DNA from: Verrucomicrobiota bacterium
Lineage (GTDB): Bacteria; Auribacterota; JABMQX01; JAFGEW01
DNA: 35,360 nt
NCBI GenBank assembly: GCA_016931415.1
Contig: JAFGEW010000104.1
Span: forward strand, 1 to 35,360
Reading direction: 5' to 3'
Under the pieces are notes generated by a model that was given only the letters and a program-made list of their open reading frames with translations, was not told where the DNA came from and did not search any database. Position numbers and translations under genes: made by a program. Within the stretch, counting starts at the first letter, position 1; the number at the start of each line of letters is the position of its first letter. Positions 6,755 to 16,243 of the stretch are shown one piece after another.

Positions 6755-8110
6755 CTACTCCGTTTCGACCACAGCGGCGACCCCTGTCAGAGCAGAATCG
6801 TGAGCCACCGCCCCCGTGCTGTCAAGTGCCTGCTGCATCTGGCGGATGCTGTTTTCGACAGCCCCCATATGGCTCAGCACCGCGTCACGCGCGCGCCGGC
6901 CCATCTCGTCGGCCCGTCTTGGGTCGGCGAGCAGATCGAGGATCGCCTGGCGCAGCTCGTCGGGGCTGTGGACGACCATGCCGCCGCCCGCCTTGACCAG
7001 CAGCCCGGCGGCCTCCTCGAAGTTGTCCATGTACGGCCCGAAGATGATCGGCTTGGCGAACACGGCCGGCTCGATCGGGTTGTGGCCGCCCTTCTGGGTC
7101 AGGCTCTTGCCGACAAAGACCACCGAGGCGATCCTGTAGAACTTGAGCAGCTCGCCCAACGTGTCGATCACAACGATCGGTGCAAACGGCCGGTCGCCGT
7201 TCGACAACGCCGACTTGAGGTTGTACGCCAGCCCGTTGCGATCGAGATAGGCCTTGATGCGCGGCACCCGGTCGGGATGGCGCGGCGCCAGAATGAGCAC
7301 CAAGTCGTTGCACTCGGAGTGGAGGCGAGTGTAGATCTCGGTCAGCACTTCCTCTTCGTAGTAATGCGTGCTGCCCGCAGTGAGGATGCGCGCTCCGGCC
7401 GGCACCTTGATCTCGGCGCGGATGGCGGTCTCGTCGAGCGAGTCGGGGTCGATCCGGCCCGCGCCGTCATACTTGAGCGAGTTCGTCACCCGGACCCGGT
7501 CTCGCGGCGCGCCGATGCTGATGATGCGCTCGGCGTCCTCCTCGGTCTGCATCCCGAGCGAGGCGAAGCAGCGCAGCACGCGCTCCATGAGGAACCGGAA
7601 GCGCCGGTAGCCTCGATAGGACCGCCGCGAGATCCGGCCGTTGATCAGCGTGATCGGGATTCCCATGCGGTGCGCGGCCCACACGAAGTTGGGCCACAGC
7701 TCGGTCTCGATCAGGCAGATAAGCGCCGGCCGGAACAGGCGCAGCACGTGACGCACGATCCAGAAGTAGTCGATCGGGAAACAGATGCAGATGTCCTCTT
7801 CACACACCACCTTGTCCTGGCACACCTCATAGCCGGTCTTGGTGGTGGTGGAGATGAGCAACTGATGGCCGGGGAACACCTGGCGGATGCGGTCCAGCAG
7901 CGGCTTGGCCGCCAACACCTCGCCAACCGAGACGGCCTGGATCCAGATCAGGGGCCGGCCGTCGCGCTTGGCCCGCACGTTCTTGGGGATCCACCCCAGT
8001 TTCTGCCTCAGGCCGAAGCGGTACTTCTCTCCGGTGATGAGCCGGTAGGCGAAGAGCCCGGAAAGCACCACGGTCACGATCAGGAGGAATAGGTTATAGA
8101 GGAAGGCCAT
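6755..8110 (-). CDS. waaA: 3-deoxy-D-manno-octulosonic acid (Kdo) transferase
   Basis: Transfers Kdo from CMP-Kdo to lipid A at the cytoplasmic face of the inner membrane. The product has 451 residues with an N-terminal membrane anchor (MAFLYNLFLLIVTVVLSGLF). Next come the IQAVSVGEV motif with the family's catalytic Glu, LISTTTKTGYE, the FPIDYFW stretch and LIETELWPNF; the GT-B C-terminal half includes ILTAGSTHYYEEE, APRHPDRVPR and the CMP-site-like VFVGKSLTQKGGHNPIEPA. The ATG at 8110 is chosen because it begins the membrane anchor; the frame is open to 8221 but those codons show no family features. The gene shows the cell makes Kdo-containing lipopolysaccharide. Confidence 0.96.
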   Translation of the reverse strand: MAFLYNLFLLIVTVVLSGLFAYRLITGEKYRFGLRQKLGWIPKNVRAKRDGRPLIWIQAVSVGEVLAAKPLLDRIRQVFPGHQLLISTTTKTGYEVCQDKVVCEEDICICFPIDYFWIVRHVLRLFRPALICLIETELWPNFVWAAHRMGIPITLINGRISRRSYRGYRRFRFLMERVLRCFASLGMQTEEDAERIISIGAPRDRVRVTNSLKYDGAGRIDPDSLDETAIRAEIKVPAGARILTAGSTHYYEEEVLTEIYTRLHSECNDLVLILAPRHPDRVPRIKAYLDRNGLAYNLKSALSNGDRPFAPIVVIDTLGELLKFYRIASVVFVGKSLTQKGGHNPIEPAVFAKPIIFGPYMDNFEEAAGLLVKAGGGMVVHSPDELRQAILDLLADPRRADEMGRRARDAVLSHMGAVENSIRQMQQALDSTGAVAHDSALTGVAAVVETE

Positions 8111-8217
8111 GAGGCGCTCGCCCCGGCTCCGCGTGGTGTGCCTTGTATAGCCCCGGATGGAGAGTGCTCGGCCATTCCCACCGGGGTCGATGTAGTCTAT
8201 CACGGGGGGGGGCGAAG

Positions 8218-9102
8218 TCAAGCCCGGGGATGGGCACGGCGATAGGCCTCGCGAGCGGCGGCGTCCGACACCCGGGCGTAGAGACTCGTGGTCGAGAGCG
8301 CCGAATGTCCGAGCAGCTCCTGGATGTCGCGCAGGCCGGCGCCCGCCTCGAGCAGGTGTGTGGCGAACGAGTGACGCAGCGCATGCGGCGAGACGCCGGA
8401 GGCAATGGCCGCCCGCTTGACGTAGACGCTGACCAGCCGCGCCACGCTGCGCGCGGTGAGCCGGCCGCCGCGCAGGTTGAGGAACACCGCGTCAACGGCG
8501 GCGTCGGACGGGCGGCGCTTCGGGTGTCCCAGGTAAGCGCGCAACGCGTCGCGTGCGGGGTCGCCCAGCATGGTGAGCCGCTCCTTGCGCCCCTTGCCGC
8601 GCACCTTGACCACACCAGCGGCCTGATCGAGCCGGTCGCGATCGAGGCCGACGAGCTCGCTCACCCGCATGCCGGTGCTGTAGAGCACTTCGAGGATGGC
8701 GCGGTCGCGCACTTCGGCGAGCGAGTCGCCCGACGGCGCCTCAACGAGACGGCGCGCCTCGTCGCGGCCCAGGCAGCGCGGCAGCCGGCGCTCGCTCGGG
8801 TCGCGCATGCTGCGCACGGGGTTGTGCGCCACGAGACCGCGGCGGCGAAGGTACTCGAAGAACGCCCGGAGCGAGGCGATCTTGCGTGCGATCGTCGCCT
8901 TGGCGCGCCGGCCGGTGTAGAGCGAGGTGAAGAAGCTGCGGATCAGCGCCGCATCCACGTGGCGGGGCTCGTAGTCCGGGGCAAGCCGGCTGAGAAAGGC
9001 GTCAAACGCCTCGAGATCGCTCAGATAGCTGCGCACAGTGTGGGGCGAAAGGCTGCGCTCATCGGCAAGGTGGCGCCGGAACTCCTCAAGCAGTGCTTTC
9101 AT
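8218..9102 (-). CDS. xerC: Tyrosine recombinase XerC/XerD
   Basis: A 294-residue site-specific recombinase that resolves chromosome dimers at dif with its partner. The N-terminal SAM-like core-binding domain spans about residues 1-95 (LADERSLSPHTVRSYLSDL). The catalytic domain is complete: Arg146 (TGMRVSEL), Lys170 (GKGRKER), His240 and Arg243 (HALRHSFATHLL), His266 (LLGHSALSTT) and nucleophile Tyr275. The ATG at 9102 lies inside the last codons of topA (17-nt overlap), implying coupled translation; the longer open frame upstream is a shadow of topA. Context dprA-topA-xerC is a recurrent bacterial arrangement and favours a housekeeping Xer protein over a phage integrase. XerC and XerD cannot be separated by eye. 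Confidence 0.94.
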   Translation of the reverse strand: MKALLEEFRRHLADERSLSPHTVRSYLSDLEAFDAFLSRLAPDYEPRHVDAALIRSFFTSLYTGRRAKATIARKIASLRAFFEYLRRRGLVAHNPVRSMRDPSERRLPRCLGRDEARRLVEAPSGDSLAEVRDRAILEVLYSTGMRVSELVGLDRDRLDQAAGVVKVRGKGRKERLTMLGDPARDALRAYLGHPKRRPSDAAVDAVFLNLRGGRLTARSVARLVSVYVKRAAIASGVSPHALRHSFATHLLEAGAGLRDIQELLGHSALSTTSLYARVSDAAAREAYRRAHPRA

Positions 9103-11524
9103 CGGCACTGGCCGCGCGTATCGCGCGCGCAGTCTTCTTCTTTGGTTTGGCGGTCGCCTTCTTCTTGAGAGGCCGGCGAGTCCCGCCTTGGCGGGACTTC
9201 GGCTCGGGCTCGGGCTCGGTCGCAGGCGCGGCCGGGCCTTCATCGAGACGGTCGAGGCTCTGGGTGGTGAAATCGCACTCGGGGTAGTTCGAGCACCCGT
9301 AGAAGAAGCGGCCCTTCGCGCGGCGTCGCACGAGCTTGCCGCCGCAGCCCTCTTTGGGGCAGGCGACGTCGGTGGCGATCGGCTTGGTGAATCGGCACTT
9401 CGGATAGCCCGTGCAGGCGTAGAACTTCCCGTAGCGGCCCACCTTGACCACGAGCGGCTTGCCGCACTTCTCGCAGGTCTCGCCGGTCTCGACCGGCTCG
9501 ACCACCTGGACGGTGCCGTCTTCGCGGCGCGTGAACGGCTTGATATTACGGCACTTCGGATAGCCCGTGCAGGCAAGGAACTCGCCGTAGCGGCCCACGC
9601 GCACCACCATCGGGCTGCCGCACTTGTCGCAGACGATATCGGTCTCCTCGGGCGGCTTGCGCTCGGGCTCGTCGCCGTTGAGACTCTTGGTCTCTTTGCA
9701 CTCCGGGTAGTTCGAGCAGGCAAGGAAGAAGCCCCGGCGACCCCAGCGCTTGACCATCTGTGCGCCGCACGCGGGGCACTTCTCGTCCACGGTCATCTTC
9801 ATATTCGAGGGCGCGAGCTCGAGCGCGGCCGAGAAGGGCTCGTAGAAACGGCGAAGCGTCTCGACCCAGTCGTCGTGGCCTTCCTCGACGTGGTCCAGGC
9901 GCCCCTCCATCTCGGCGGTGAAGCCGACGTCCATGATCTCGGGGAAACTGTGGACGAGCATATCGGTGACGGCAAACCCAAGCTCGGTCGGCACAAGGTG
10001 GCGTTTCTGGCGCTCAGTATAGGTGCGCGACTCGATCTTGCTCATGATCGCCGCATAGGTGCTCGGGCGGCCGATGCCGAGCCGCTCGAGCTCGCGCACG
10101 AGCGTCGCCTCGGTGTAGCGCGCCGGCGGCTTGGTGAAGTGCTGTTCGGGCACGAGCTTGGTGAGCTTGAGCTTCTGGCCCACCTCGAGCGGCGGCAGGA
10201 GCACGTCCTGCGGGCCCTTCTCCAGCTTGGTGGCGGTCTCAAGCTCGAGCTCCTCGTCGGAGATCTCGATGTAGGCGCGCAGCCAGCCGGCGAACTTCAT
10301 CACCGAGCCCGTGGCGCGGAACTCGGCACGCCCCGCGGCGATGTCGGCCGACGTGGTATCGAACACCGCCGGCAACATCTGGCTCGCAACGAACCGGCGC
10401 CAGATGAGCGTGTAAAGCTTGCGCTGGTCCTCGTCGAGGAAGGGCGCCGCCTGCGCCGGAGTCAACTCGACCATCGTGGGCCGGACCGCCTCGTGCGCAT
10501 CCTGCGCGTTCTTGTTCGAGCGGTAGACGTTCGGCTCGACGGGCAGGTACTCGGCGCCGTATTCCTTGGGGATGAGCCGGCGCGCGGCCTCGATCGCCTC
10601 GGCCGCCACGCGCGTCGAATCGGTACGCATGTAGGTAATGAGACCCATCTCGCCCAGATCGCCGACCGCGACGCCCTCGTAGAGCCGCTGGGCAATGCGC
10701 ATCGTGCGCCCCGTGCCGAAGCCGAAGTGGCGCGATGCCTCCTGCTGGAGCGTGCTCGTGATGAACGGCGGCACCGGGTGGCGCTTCTTCTCCTTGCTGT
10801 CGACGGCGGCCACCGTGTAGGTGGCCTGCTTGAGCTCGTCGACGATGGCCTGTGCCTCGGGCTCCTGGCCGAGCTTGGCCTCCTGGCCATCGAGCTTGCG
10901 CAGCGTGGCCGTGAACTTCGGCGGCTGGGCGGCGCTCAGATGCGCCGTGATCGACCAGTACTCCACCGCCACAAAGGCCTGGATCTGGCGCTCGCGCTCG
11001 CAGATCAACCGCAGCGCCACCGACTGCACGCGCCCGGCGCTCAGTCCGGGCTTGATCTTCTTCCACAAGAGCGGGCTGATCTGATAACCGACAAGGCGGT
11101 CGAGGATGCGGCGCGTCTGTTGCGCGTTGACGAGGTTCTGGTCGATGTCGCGAGGATTCTCGATCCCTTGGCGCACGGCCGCCTTGGTAATCTCGTTGAA
11201 CGTGACCCGGCGAACCGGCACCGTGCCGGCGATCTCCTCGGCGATGTGCCAGGCGATGGCCTCGCCCTCGCGGTCGGGGTCGGGCGCCAGGTAGACGGCG
11301 TCAACCTTCTTCGCCTTCGCCTTGAGGTCCTTGAAGAAGGCCCCCTTGCCTTCGAGCACCACATAGGTCGGCTCGAACCCGTTGGCGATGTCCACGCCGA
11401 GTTCCTTCTTGGGCAGGTCCTTGACATGGCCGACGCTCGACAGCACCTCGTAATCGGCGCCAAGAAACTTATTGATCGTGCGCGCCTTGGCCGGCGACTC
11501 AACGATCACTAACGACTTGCTCAT
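9086..11524 (-). CDS. topA: DNA topoisomerase I (TopA)
   Basis: Type IA topoisomerase of 812 residues that relaxes negative supercoils. The TOPRIM domain is at the N-terminus (LVIVESPAKA, then PDPDREGEAIAWH). The DNA-gate region includes SAGRVQSVALRLI and the active-site Tyr in GLITYMRTDSTR (about residue 310). The C-terminal third has four zinc-ribbon units of the form CxxC...C(S/T)xYPxC: CPACGAQ, CDKCGSP, CEKCGKP and the variant CPKEGCGG. A Lys/Arg-rich tail follows. GGAG sits upstream of the ATG at 11524. The gene lies 64 bp after dprA and overlaps xerC by 17 nt. Nothing essential appears to be missing. Confidence 0.98.
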   Translation of the reverse strand: MSKSLVIVESPAKARTINKFLGADYEVLSSVGHVKDLPKKELGVDIANGFEPTYVVLEGKGAFFKDLKAKAKKVDAVYLAPDPDREGEAIAWHIAEEIAGTVPVRRVTFNEITKAAVRQGIENPRDIDQNLVNAQQTRRILDRLVGYQISPLLWKKIKPGLSAGRVQSVALRLICERERQIQAFVAVEYWSITAHLSAAQPPKFTATLRKLDGQEAKLGQEPEAQAIVDELKQATYTVAAVDSKEKKRHPVPPFITSTLQQEASRHFGFGTGRTMRIAQRLYEGVAVGDLGEMGLITYMRTDSTRVAAEAIEAARRLIPKEYGAEYLPVEPNVYRSNKNAQDAHEAVRPTMVELTPAQAAPFLDEDQRKLYTLIWRRFVASQMLPAVFDTTSADIAAGRAEFRATGSVMKFAGWLRAYIEISDEELELETATKLEKGPQDVLLPPLEVGQKLKLTKLVPEQHFTKPPARYTEATLVRELERLGIGRPSTYAAIMSKIESRTYTERQKRHLVPTELGFAVTDMLVHSFPEIMDVGFTAEMEGRLDHVEEGHDDWVETLRRFYEPFSAALELAPSNMKMTVDEKCPACGAQMVKRWGRRGFFLACSNYPECKETKSLNGDEPERKPPEETDIVCDKCGSPMVVRVGRYGEFLACTGYPKCRNIKPFTRREDGTVQVVEPVETGETCEKCGKPLVVKVGRYGKFYACTGYPKCRFTKPIATDVACPKEGCGGKLVRRRAKGRFFYGCSNYPECDFTTQSLDRLDEGPAAPATEPEPEPKSRQGGTRRPLKKKATAKPKKKTARAIRAASADESTA

Positions 11525-11588
11525 TCAGATTCTCCGACTCCTGTCTGCTTCGCCCGCTTACAACGGCCCCGATGAGGGGGCTGTTCCG

Positions 11589-12704
11589 TCACGGCCCGAG
11601 CCTGACGTAATACTTGCCCGGGAGCTGCTTCACCAAGTGCTTCATCTCCAACGACAACAGGGCGACCGAAACCTCCCCTGGCGGCAGACCGCAGCCCTGG
11701 ATGACTTGCTCGATGTGCACCTCGTCATGGTTGAGCGCTGCGTAGACGGCGGCTTCCGCACCATCGAGGATCGGTTGCGGCCTCTCGGCCGCAGACGGCC
11801 TGTCGTTGCCCGGCGTGAACCCTTGAGGAAACAGATAGTCGAACTCCGAGAGGACGTCCTCGGCACTCTCAACGAGCTTGGCGCCCTCTTTGATGAGGCG
11901 GTGGTTGCCCTTGAACGTCGGGAAGTCGATCCGTCCTGGCACGGCGAACACCTGGCGGTTCTGGCCCAGGGCGTGCGTGGCCGTGATCATCGCCCCGCTT
12001 GTCGTGGGGGCCTCGACGACCACCGTGCCGAGCGCCAGTCCGCTGATGATCCGGTTGCGGATCGGGAAGTTGTTCTTCGATGGCGCGCAGTTCATGTGAA
12101 ACTCGCTGATCACAGCCCCGCTCTCGGCGATCCGCTCGGCCAGCCCCGCATTCTCGGGCGGGTAAAACCTAGCAAGACCACTGCCAAGCGCAGCGACCGT
12201 GCGGCCCCCGCCCTCGATCGCGCCCAAGTGGGCGGCCGTATCAATGCCGAGCGCCAGCCCGCTAACCACGGTGAAGCCGTTGGTTACGAGGTCACGCGCC
12301 AAGCGCGAGGCCACCGTGCGCCCGTAGTTGGTCGTGCGACGCGAGCCGACGATGGCGATGGCGTGGCGGTCGCGTTCTTCCAGCGTGCCTTTCACGTAGA
12401 GAACAATCGGCGGATCGTAGATCTCCTTGAGGTTGGCCGGATACGCGTGGTCGTAGAACGAGACAACCTGCAGGCCGGCGGCAGCAGCCGCTTCAAGCTC
12501 TTTACCAGGATCGCTGAGGTGCTCGCGCCAGTGGGCGATGCCGTGGGCGATCTGCTCGCCGATGCCGGCCACGCGCCCCAGCACCGCCTGCGAGGCCGAG
12601 AGCGCGCCGTCGGCCGAACCGAAATGCTCGATGAGCAGGCGGATCTTGACCGAGCCGACGTTCGGCAACGCGTTCAATATGATCAGGCTTTCGAGCGGGG
12701 TCAC
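11589..12704 (-). CDS. dprA: DNA-processing protein A (DprA/Smf)
   Basis: A 371-residue Rossmann-fold protein that loads RecA on incoming single-stranded DNA during natural transformation. An N-terminal helix-hairpin-helix/SAM-like region (LNALPNVGSVKIRLLIEHFG) is followed by the DprA core: YPANLKEIYDPPIVLYVKG, IAIVGSRRTTNYG, VVSGLALGIDTAAHLGA, ALGSGLARFYPPEN, FPIRNRIISGLA and TSGAMITATHALGQ. The C-terminal ~70 residues form a winged-helix-like DprA-WH domain (EVHIEQVIQGCGLPPGEV). The ATG at 12704 overlaps the aroB stop by four bases (ATGA), so the two are translationally coupled. DprA is widespread, so this alone does not prove competence. Confidence 0.97.
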   Translation of the reverse strand: MTPLESLIILNALPNVGSVKIRLLIEHFGSADGALSASQAVLGRVAGIGEQIAHGIAHWREHLSDPGKELEAAAAAGLQVVSFYDHAYPANLKEIYDPPIVLYVKGTLEERDRHAIAIVGSRRTTNYGRTVASRLARDLVTNGFTVVSGLALGIDTAAHLGAIEGGGRTVAALGSGLARFYPPENAGLAERIAESGAVISEFHMNCAPSKNNFPIRNRIISGLALGTVVVEAPTTSGAMITATHALGQNRQVFAVPGRIDFPTFKGNHRLIKEGAKLVESAEDVLSEFDYLFPQGFTPGNDRPSAAERPQPILDGAEAAVYAALNHDEVHIEQVIQGCGLPPGEVSVALLSLEMKHLVKQLPGKYYVRLGP

Positions 12705-13837
12705 GGCTGCCCCTCCGGAGCAGTGCTCGGCCGCGCCTCCGGGCCCGGAGTCTGGAACCGGCGCGCATCGATGGCCGTGGCCAGGGCGCCTTCGTCAACG
12801 TGCGAGGCGACCGACACCGCGCCGATGCGGTTTAGGAGCACCATACGCAGGCGCTGCTCCTCGACCTTCTTATCGCGCCGGACCTGCTCGAGGATAGCGC
12901 GCGTCTCGATGCCGCTGAACGCCGTGGGCAGGCCCGCACGATCGAGCAGGGCCAGCAAGCGCTTGGCGTCCGCCGCCGGCGCGTTGTTGATGGCGACCGA
13001 GAGCTCGGCGGCGCACGCCATGCCGATGGCGATCGCCTCGCCGTGGCGGAACGCGCCGTAGCCGGTCAACGACTCGAGTGCATGGCCCACGGTGTGGCCG
13101 AAGTTCAGGATGGCGCGCAGGCCGCTCTCGCGCTCGTCGAGTGCGACGACGGCCGCCTTGATCCGGCACGACTCGGCGATCGCCTCCTCGAGCGCGGCCG
13201 GATCGAGCCCCAGGAACGCAGCGACGTAAGCCTCGAGCCAGGCGAAGTGCACCGCGTCGCGGATGACGCCGTGCTTGACGATCTCGGCGAAGCCGGCGCG
13301 CAGGTCGCGCTCCTCGAGTGTGTAGAGCGTTTCCGGATCGATGACGACGAGCCGCGGCTGGTGGAACGCGCCGACCAGGTTCTTGCCTTGTGGCAGATTG
13401 ACGCCTGTCTTGCCGCCCAAGCTCGAATCGACCTGCGCCACCACCGTGGTCGGCACCTGCACGACCGGGATGCCGCGCATGTAGGTGGCCGCGGCGAAAC
13501 CCGCAACGTCACCTACCACCCCGCCGCCCAGCGCTACGACGAACGACTTCCGGTCCAGTCCGCCGCGCAACATCTCGTCGTAGAGCCGCTCGACGGTCGC
13601 CAGGGCCTTGGCTTGCTCGCCGGGCGCGATGGCGACCGACTCCACAGAAAACCCGGCGGCGCCAAGCCCCTCGAGCACCGGCCGGCCATAGAGCGGCCCG
13701 ACCGTCTCGTCGGTGATCAGAAGGCCGCGCGACCCCAAACCAAGCTCGTGGCACAACTCGCCAACCCGGGCACGCAACCCGGCGGCAATGAGAATGTCGT
13801 AACTGCGCTCGGCAAGCTCTACGCGGATGGTCTTCAC
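12701..13837 (-). CDS. aroB: 3-dehydroquinate synthase (AroB)
   Basis: Second enzyme of the shikimate pathway, converting DAHP to 3-dehydroquinate with NAD and a divalent metal. The 378-residue product has FVVALGGGVVGDVAGFAAATYMRG, VPTTVVAQVDSSLGGKTGVN, the active-site loop GAFHQPRLV, the metal/active-site stretch RDLRAGFAEIVKHGVI, LNFGHTVGHALE with the metal-binding His, and GEAIAIGM. The start is a GTG at 13837 with AAGGGA five bases upstream, giving the family-typical N-terminus KTIRVELAERSYDI; an ATG further up (13933) adds 32 non-homologous residues. It heads the aroB-dprA-topA-xerC run. Confidence 0.97.
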   Translation of the reverse strand: MKTIRVELAERSYDILIAAGLRARVGELCHELGLGSRGLLITDETVGPLYGRPVLEGLGAAGFSVESVAIAPGEQAKALATVERLYDEMLRGGLDRKSFVVALGGGVVGDVAGFAAATYMRGIPVVQVPTTVVAQVDSSLGGKTGVNLPQGKNLVGAFHQPRLVVIDPETLYTLEERDLRAGFAEIVKHGVIRDAVHFAWLEAYVAAFLGLDPAALEEAIAESCRIKAAVVALDERESGLRAILNFGHTVGHALESLTGYGAFRHGEAIAIGMACAAELSVAINNAPAADAKRLLALLDRAGLPTAFSGIETRAILEQVRRDKKVEEQRLRMVLLNRIGAVSVASHVDEGALATAIDARRFQTPGPEARPSTAPEGQP

Positions 13838-14117
13838 GGTATTCCCTTGTCCGTTGACCCCGGCGACCGGCAACACGCCTTGCGCACATTGCCCGGCCCG
13901 GAGCGGGCGGCACCCTAGCACCGCTAGCACCATCCGTCAACACACCGTTCTGGCCACACCGCAACCTTCACAGATGTGCGGGACAAGAGAGGTGCTGTCT
14001 GGTATGCTTGGTGGTCAGACAGACAGGTGACAGGAATGCGACAATCGCACGGGCTGCACCGCTTGCGAACGCGTCGCTCCCGGTCATGAAGTGCAACACG
14101 CGCCCACAGGAATAATG
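13838..14117. other. Divergent intergenic region, aroB and Asp-box gene 1
   Basis: 280 bases that must hold divergent promoters for aroB (minus) and the Asp-box pair (plus). I see one imperfectly placed inverted repeat, CTGTCTG (13995-14001) and CAGACAG (14016-14022), but no clear -35/-10 pair and no RNA gene. Confidence 0.4.
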
Positions 14118-16220
14118 ATGCAGTTGCTTCGGTTCACACTGCCGGTGGCCCTTGCCTTGGCGGTTACACCCGCGCGCGCCCAGTGGCGCGAGGCGGTCGG
14201 TCCACCGGGCGGGTTAGTAACGGCCGCCGCCATCGACCCGCTCGATGCCGACAGGATCTTCGTTACCACACGGCAGCTCTGCCACTCAGCCGATGGCGGC
14301 AAGACCTGGGCGGTGGTCGACAACTACCCCTACGACAAGCGCGATGGCCAGTTCCAGTCCATCGTCATCTCTCGCCACAAGGACGGCCCGATCCTGATCT
14401 CCGGCTGGCGCCTCGTTGTCTCGCTTGATCGGGGCAAGACGTGGGAGACGCGCAAAGCGCCTATCGAGGCAGCGCGCTACTACGCCGGCGCCGAGGGTTC
14501 GAGCGTCCTGTATGCCCAGGACACACGCACCATCCACCGCAGCGACGATCACGGCGCGACCTGGCGCAAGCTCGAGGCGTGGAAGAACGACATCACTGGC
14601 ACGCCGGGCGAAGGTTGGATCGAGACGTTTTTCGCCGACCGGTATGACGCCGACACGATCTCGTTCACCCACCGCAGTGCGGAGCAGACCCAGTGGGTCC
14701 TCTCGCGCGACGGCGGCAAGTCTTTCACGGCGCTCGACGTGCCGCAGGACGCGCAGGCGGTGCTGTCGGTCTCGACCGATCCGGACGACCCGGACCTGCT
14801 CTACATCTGCATCCGCCACGGCTGGCGGGCGGGCGAGTTGCGGCGATTCCTGTTCTCGTACGACGACGGCCAATCCTGGGAGCTGTTCTGGGATCCCGAC
14901 TCCGGCGCGGTCGTGCCCGAGCTGACGCGCAAGAAGCTCGGGCAGATCTTCCCGGAGATGGTCAGCACGTCCCTACCGACCCCGATGCGCGAGAAGCCGG
15001 ACCGTGAGCACTGCGCCTGGTCCGAGAACGTGCCCGGGCGAGTGTTTGGCCTGTCGTGGCTCGGCAAGCTGTACCGTTCGGACGATTTTGGGGCAACCTG
15101 GCGACCCGCCTTCGACCAGCTCGTCATGACGGAGATCAACCGCCTCGTGTTCAACGCCAAGGAGCGGGGGACCGTCTACTGCTGGGGTGAACGCGGCTCG
15201 TGGCTCACGGCCGATGGCGGTGCGACATGGGCCGATCTCGGCATCCAGCAGTACTGGTCGTTCCGCCAGATCGCGGCCTCGCCCGACGGCGCGACCTTGT
15301 TCGTTGTGGCCGACGCCGTCTACCGCAGGAAGCGCGGCGAGGAGGAGTGGCTGGTCGTCTGGCGCCCGGCCGACTACAGCAAGGCGCCGATGGCGGTCTT
15401 CTTCCCCGAGCCGGACGACGCCGAGGCCAAGCCCGGCTCGACCGTCGTGCTCGTCGGCACCGGCATCCGCGTCGAGTCGACCGACGGCGGCGCGACCTGG
15501 GGCACAATCGGGGAGAGCAACCTCGAGCTCAACCTCGGGCCGTTGCCGAAGTTCTTCGGGGAGCTGACGGTGGGCGAGCGCGCTGTATGGCTGATCTGGG
15601 AACTCCAGCGGCCCATGCTTCTCAGCGAAGACCAAGGCCGGACGTGGAAACCGTTCGGGCCCGACGGCGGGCTTCAGGCCGATTGGTGGTCGCGGGCCGC
15701 CGACGGTGCGTTCTGGACCGTGCGCAAAGGCAAGGCGCGCATCCTCCGCCCGCTCGACGACAAGCCCGACACCGGCACGACGCTCAGGATTGCCCATCCG
15801 CGTCTCGTCACCTGCGATCCGGCCGATGCGCAAACCGCCTATTTCGCCGACCGCGACAGCCGCCTCCTGCGCACCACCGACGGCGGCAAGTCGTTCGAAG
15901 TCCTCGACGGAGGGCCGACCAGGTTCCAGATCAACGACCTCGCCGTCTCACCGCACGACGGCGCGCTCTGGGTCGCCACTTCGGGCAACGGCGTCTGGAT
16001 CCTCGACAAGCCGAAGACGCATCCAGGCACGCCGCTGGAGGACACAGGAAAAACAGGTCAGTCGAGGACCTTTCGCGTATTAGACGATGTCACTGAACAG
16101 TGTCGCCGCGACGCAGTCACACATCGTCGAAGAGGAGCAGAGGAAGGGCCGGTGGCTTGGGCCCGGCATATGCACGCCTTCGCGGTAACCGTGCGGTGGT
16201 CCGCGATCACGCGGTACTGA
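14118..16220 (+). CDS. Secreted Asp-box (BNR/sialidase-like) repeat protein 1
   Basis: A 700-residue exported protein. The signal peptide MQLLRFTLPVALALAVTPARA ends before QWREA. The rest is made of Asp-box hairpins of the S-x-D-x-G-x-T-W type: SADGGKTW, SLDRGKTW, RSDDHGATW, SRDGGKSF, SYDDGQSW, RSDDFGATW, TADGGATW, STDGGATW, SEDQGRTW and TTDGGKSF. This predicts one or two beta-propellers, as in sialidases or VPS10/photosystem-assembly-like proteins. No sialidase arginine triad is recognisable, so catalysis is not claimed. AGGA sits six bases before the ATG at 14118 (ATG at 14115 is adjacent). The last ~60 codons have no counterpart in the neighbouring paralogue and show low third-position GC, suggesting loss of an ancestral stop near 16037. 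Confidence 0.88.
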   Translation: MQLLRFTLPVALALAVTPARAQWREAVGPPGGLVTAAAIDPLDADRIFVTTRQLCHSADGGKTWAVVDNYPYDKRDGQFQSIVISRHKDGPILISGWRLVVSLDRGKTWETRKAPIEAARYYAGAEGSSVLYAQDTRTIHRSDDHGATWRKLEAWKNDITGTPGEGWIETFFADRYDADTISFTHRSAEQTQWVLSRDGGKSFTALDVPQDAQAVLSVSTDPDDPDLLYICIRHGWRAGELRRFLFSYDDGQSWELFWDPDSGAVVPELTRKKLGQIFPEMVSTSLPTPMREKPDREHCAWSENVPGRVFGLSWLGKLYRSDDFGATWRPAFDQLVMTEINRLVFNAKERGTVYCWGERGSWLTADGGATWADLGIQQYWSFRQIAASPDGATLFVVADAVYRRKRGEEEWLVVWRPADYSKAPMAVFFPEPDDAEAKPGSTVVLVGTGIRVESTDGGATWGTIGESNLELNLGPLPKFFGELTVGERAVWLIWELQRPMLLSEDQGRTWKPFGPDGGLQADWWSRAADGAFWTVRKGKARILRPLDDKPDTGTTLRIAHPRLVTCDPADAQTAYFADRDSRLLRTTDGGKSFEVLDGGPTRFQINDLAVSPHDGALWVATSGNGVWILDKPKTHPGTPLEDTGKTGQSRTFRVLDDVTEQCRRDAVTHRRRGAEEGPVAWARHMHAFAVTVRWSAITRY

Positions 16221-16243
16221 TGCATCAACAGATGGGAACGGAT

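Noticed and set aside
8218-9102. Tyrosine recombinase as a sign of a phage or integrative element
   Set aside because: It overlaps topA in a dprA-topA-xerC arrangement, has the standard Xer length, and no tRNA, att repeat or phage gene is nearby.
9038-11512. Plus-strand open frame of 824 codons opposite topA
   Set aside because: Low-complexity Arg/Leu/Asp/His composition typical of antisense reading of GC-rich genes; topA on the other strand is unambiguous.
13995-14022. CTGTCTG/CAGACAG inverted repeat as an operator for the Asp-box genes
   Set aside because: Short arms embedded in a repetitive CAGACAGACAGG stretch; likely chance.
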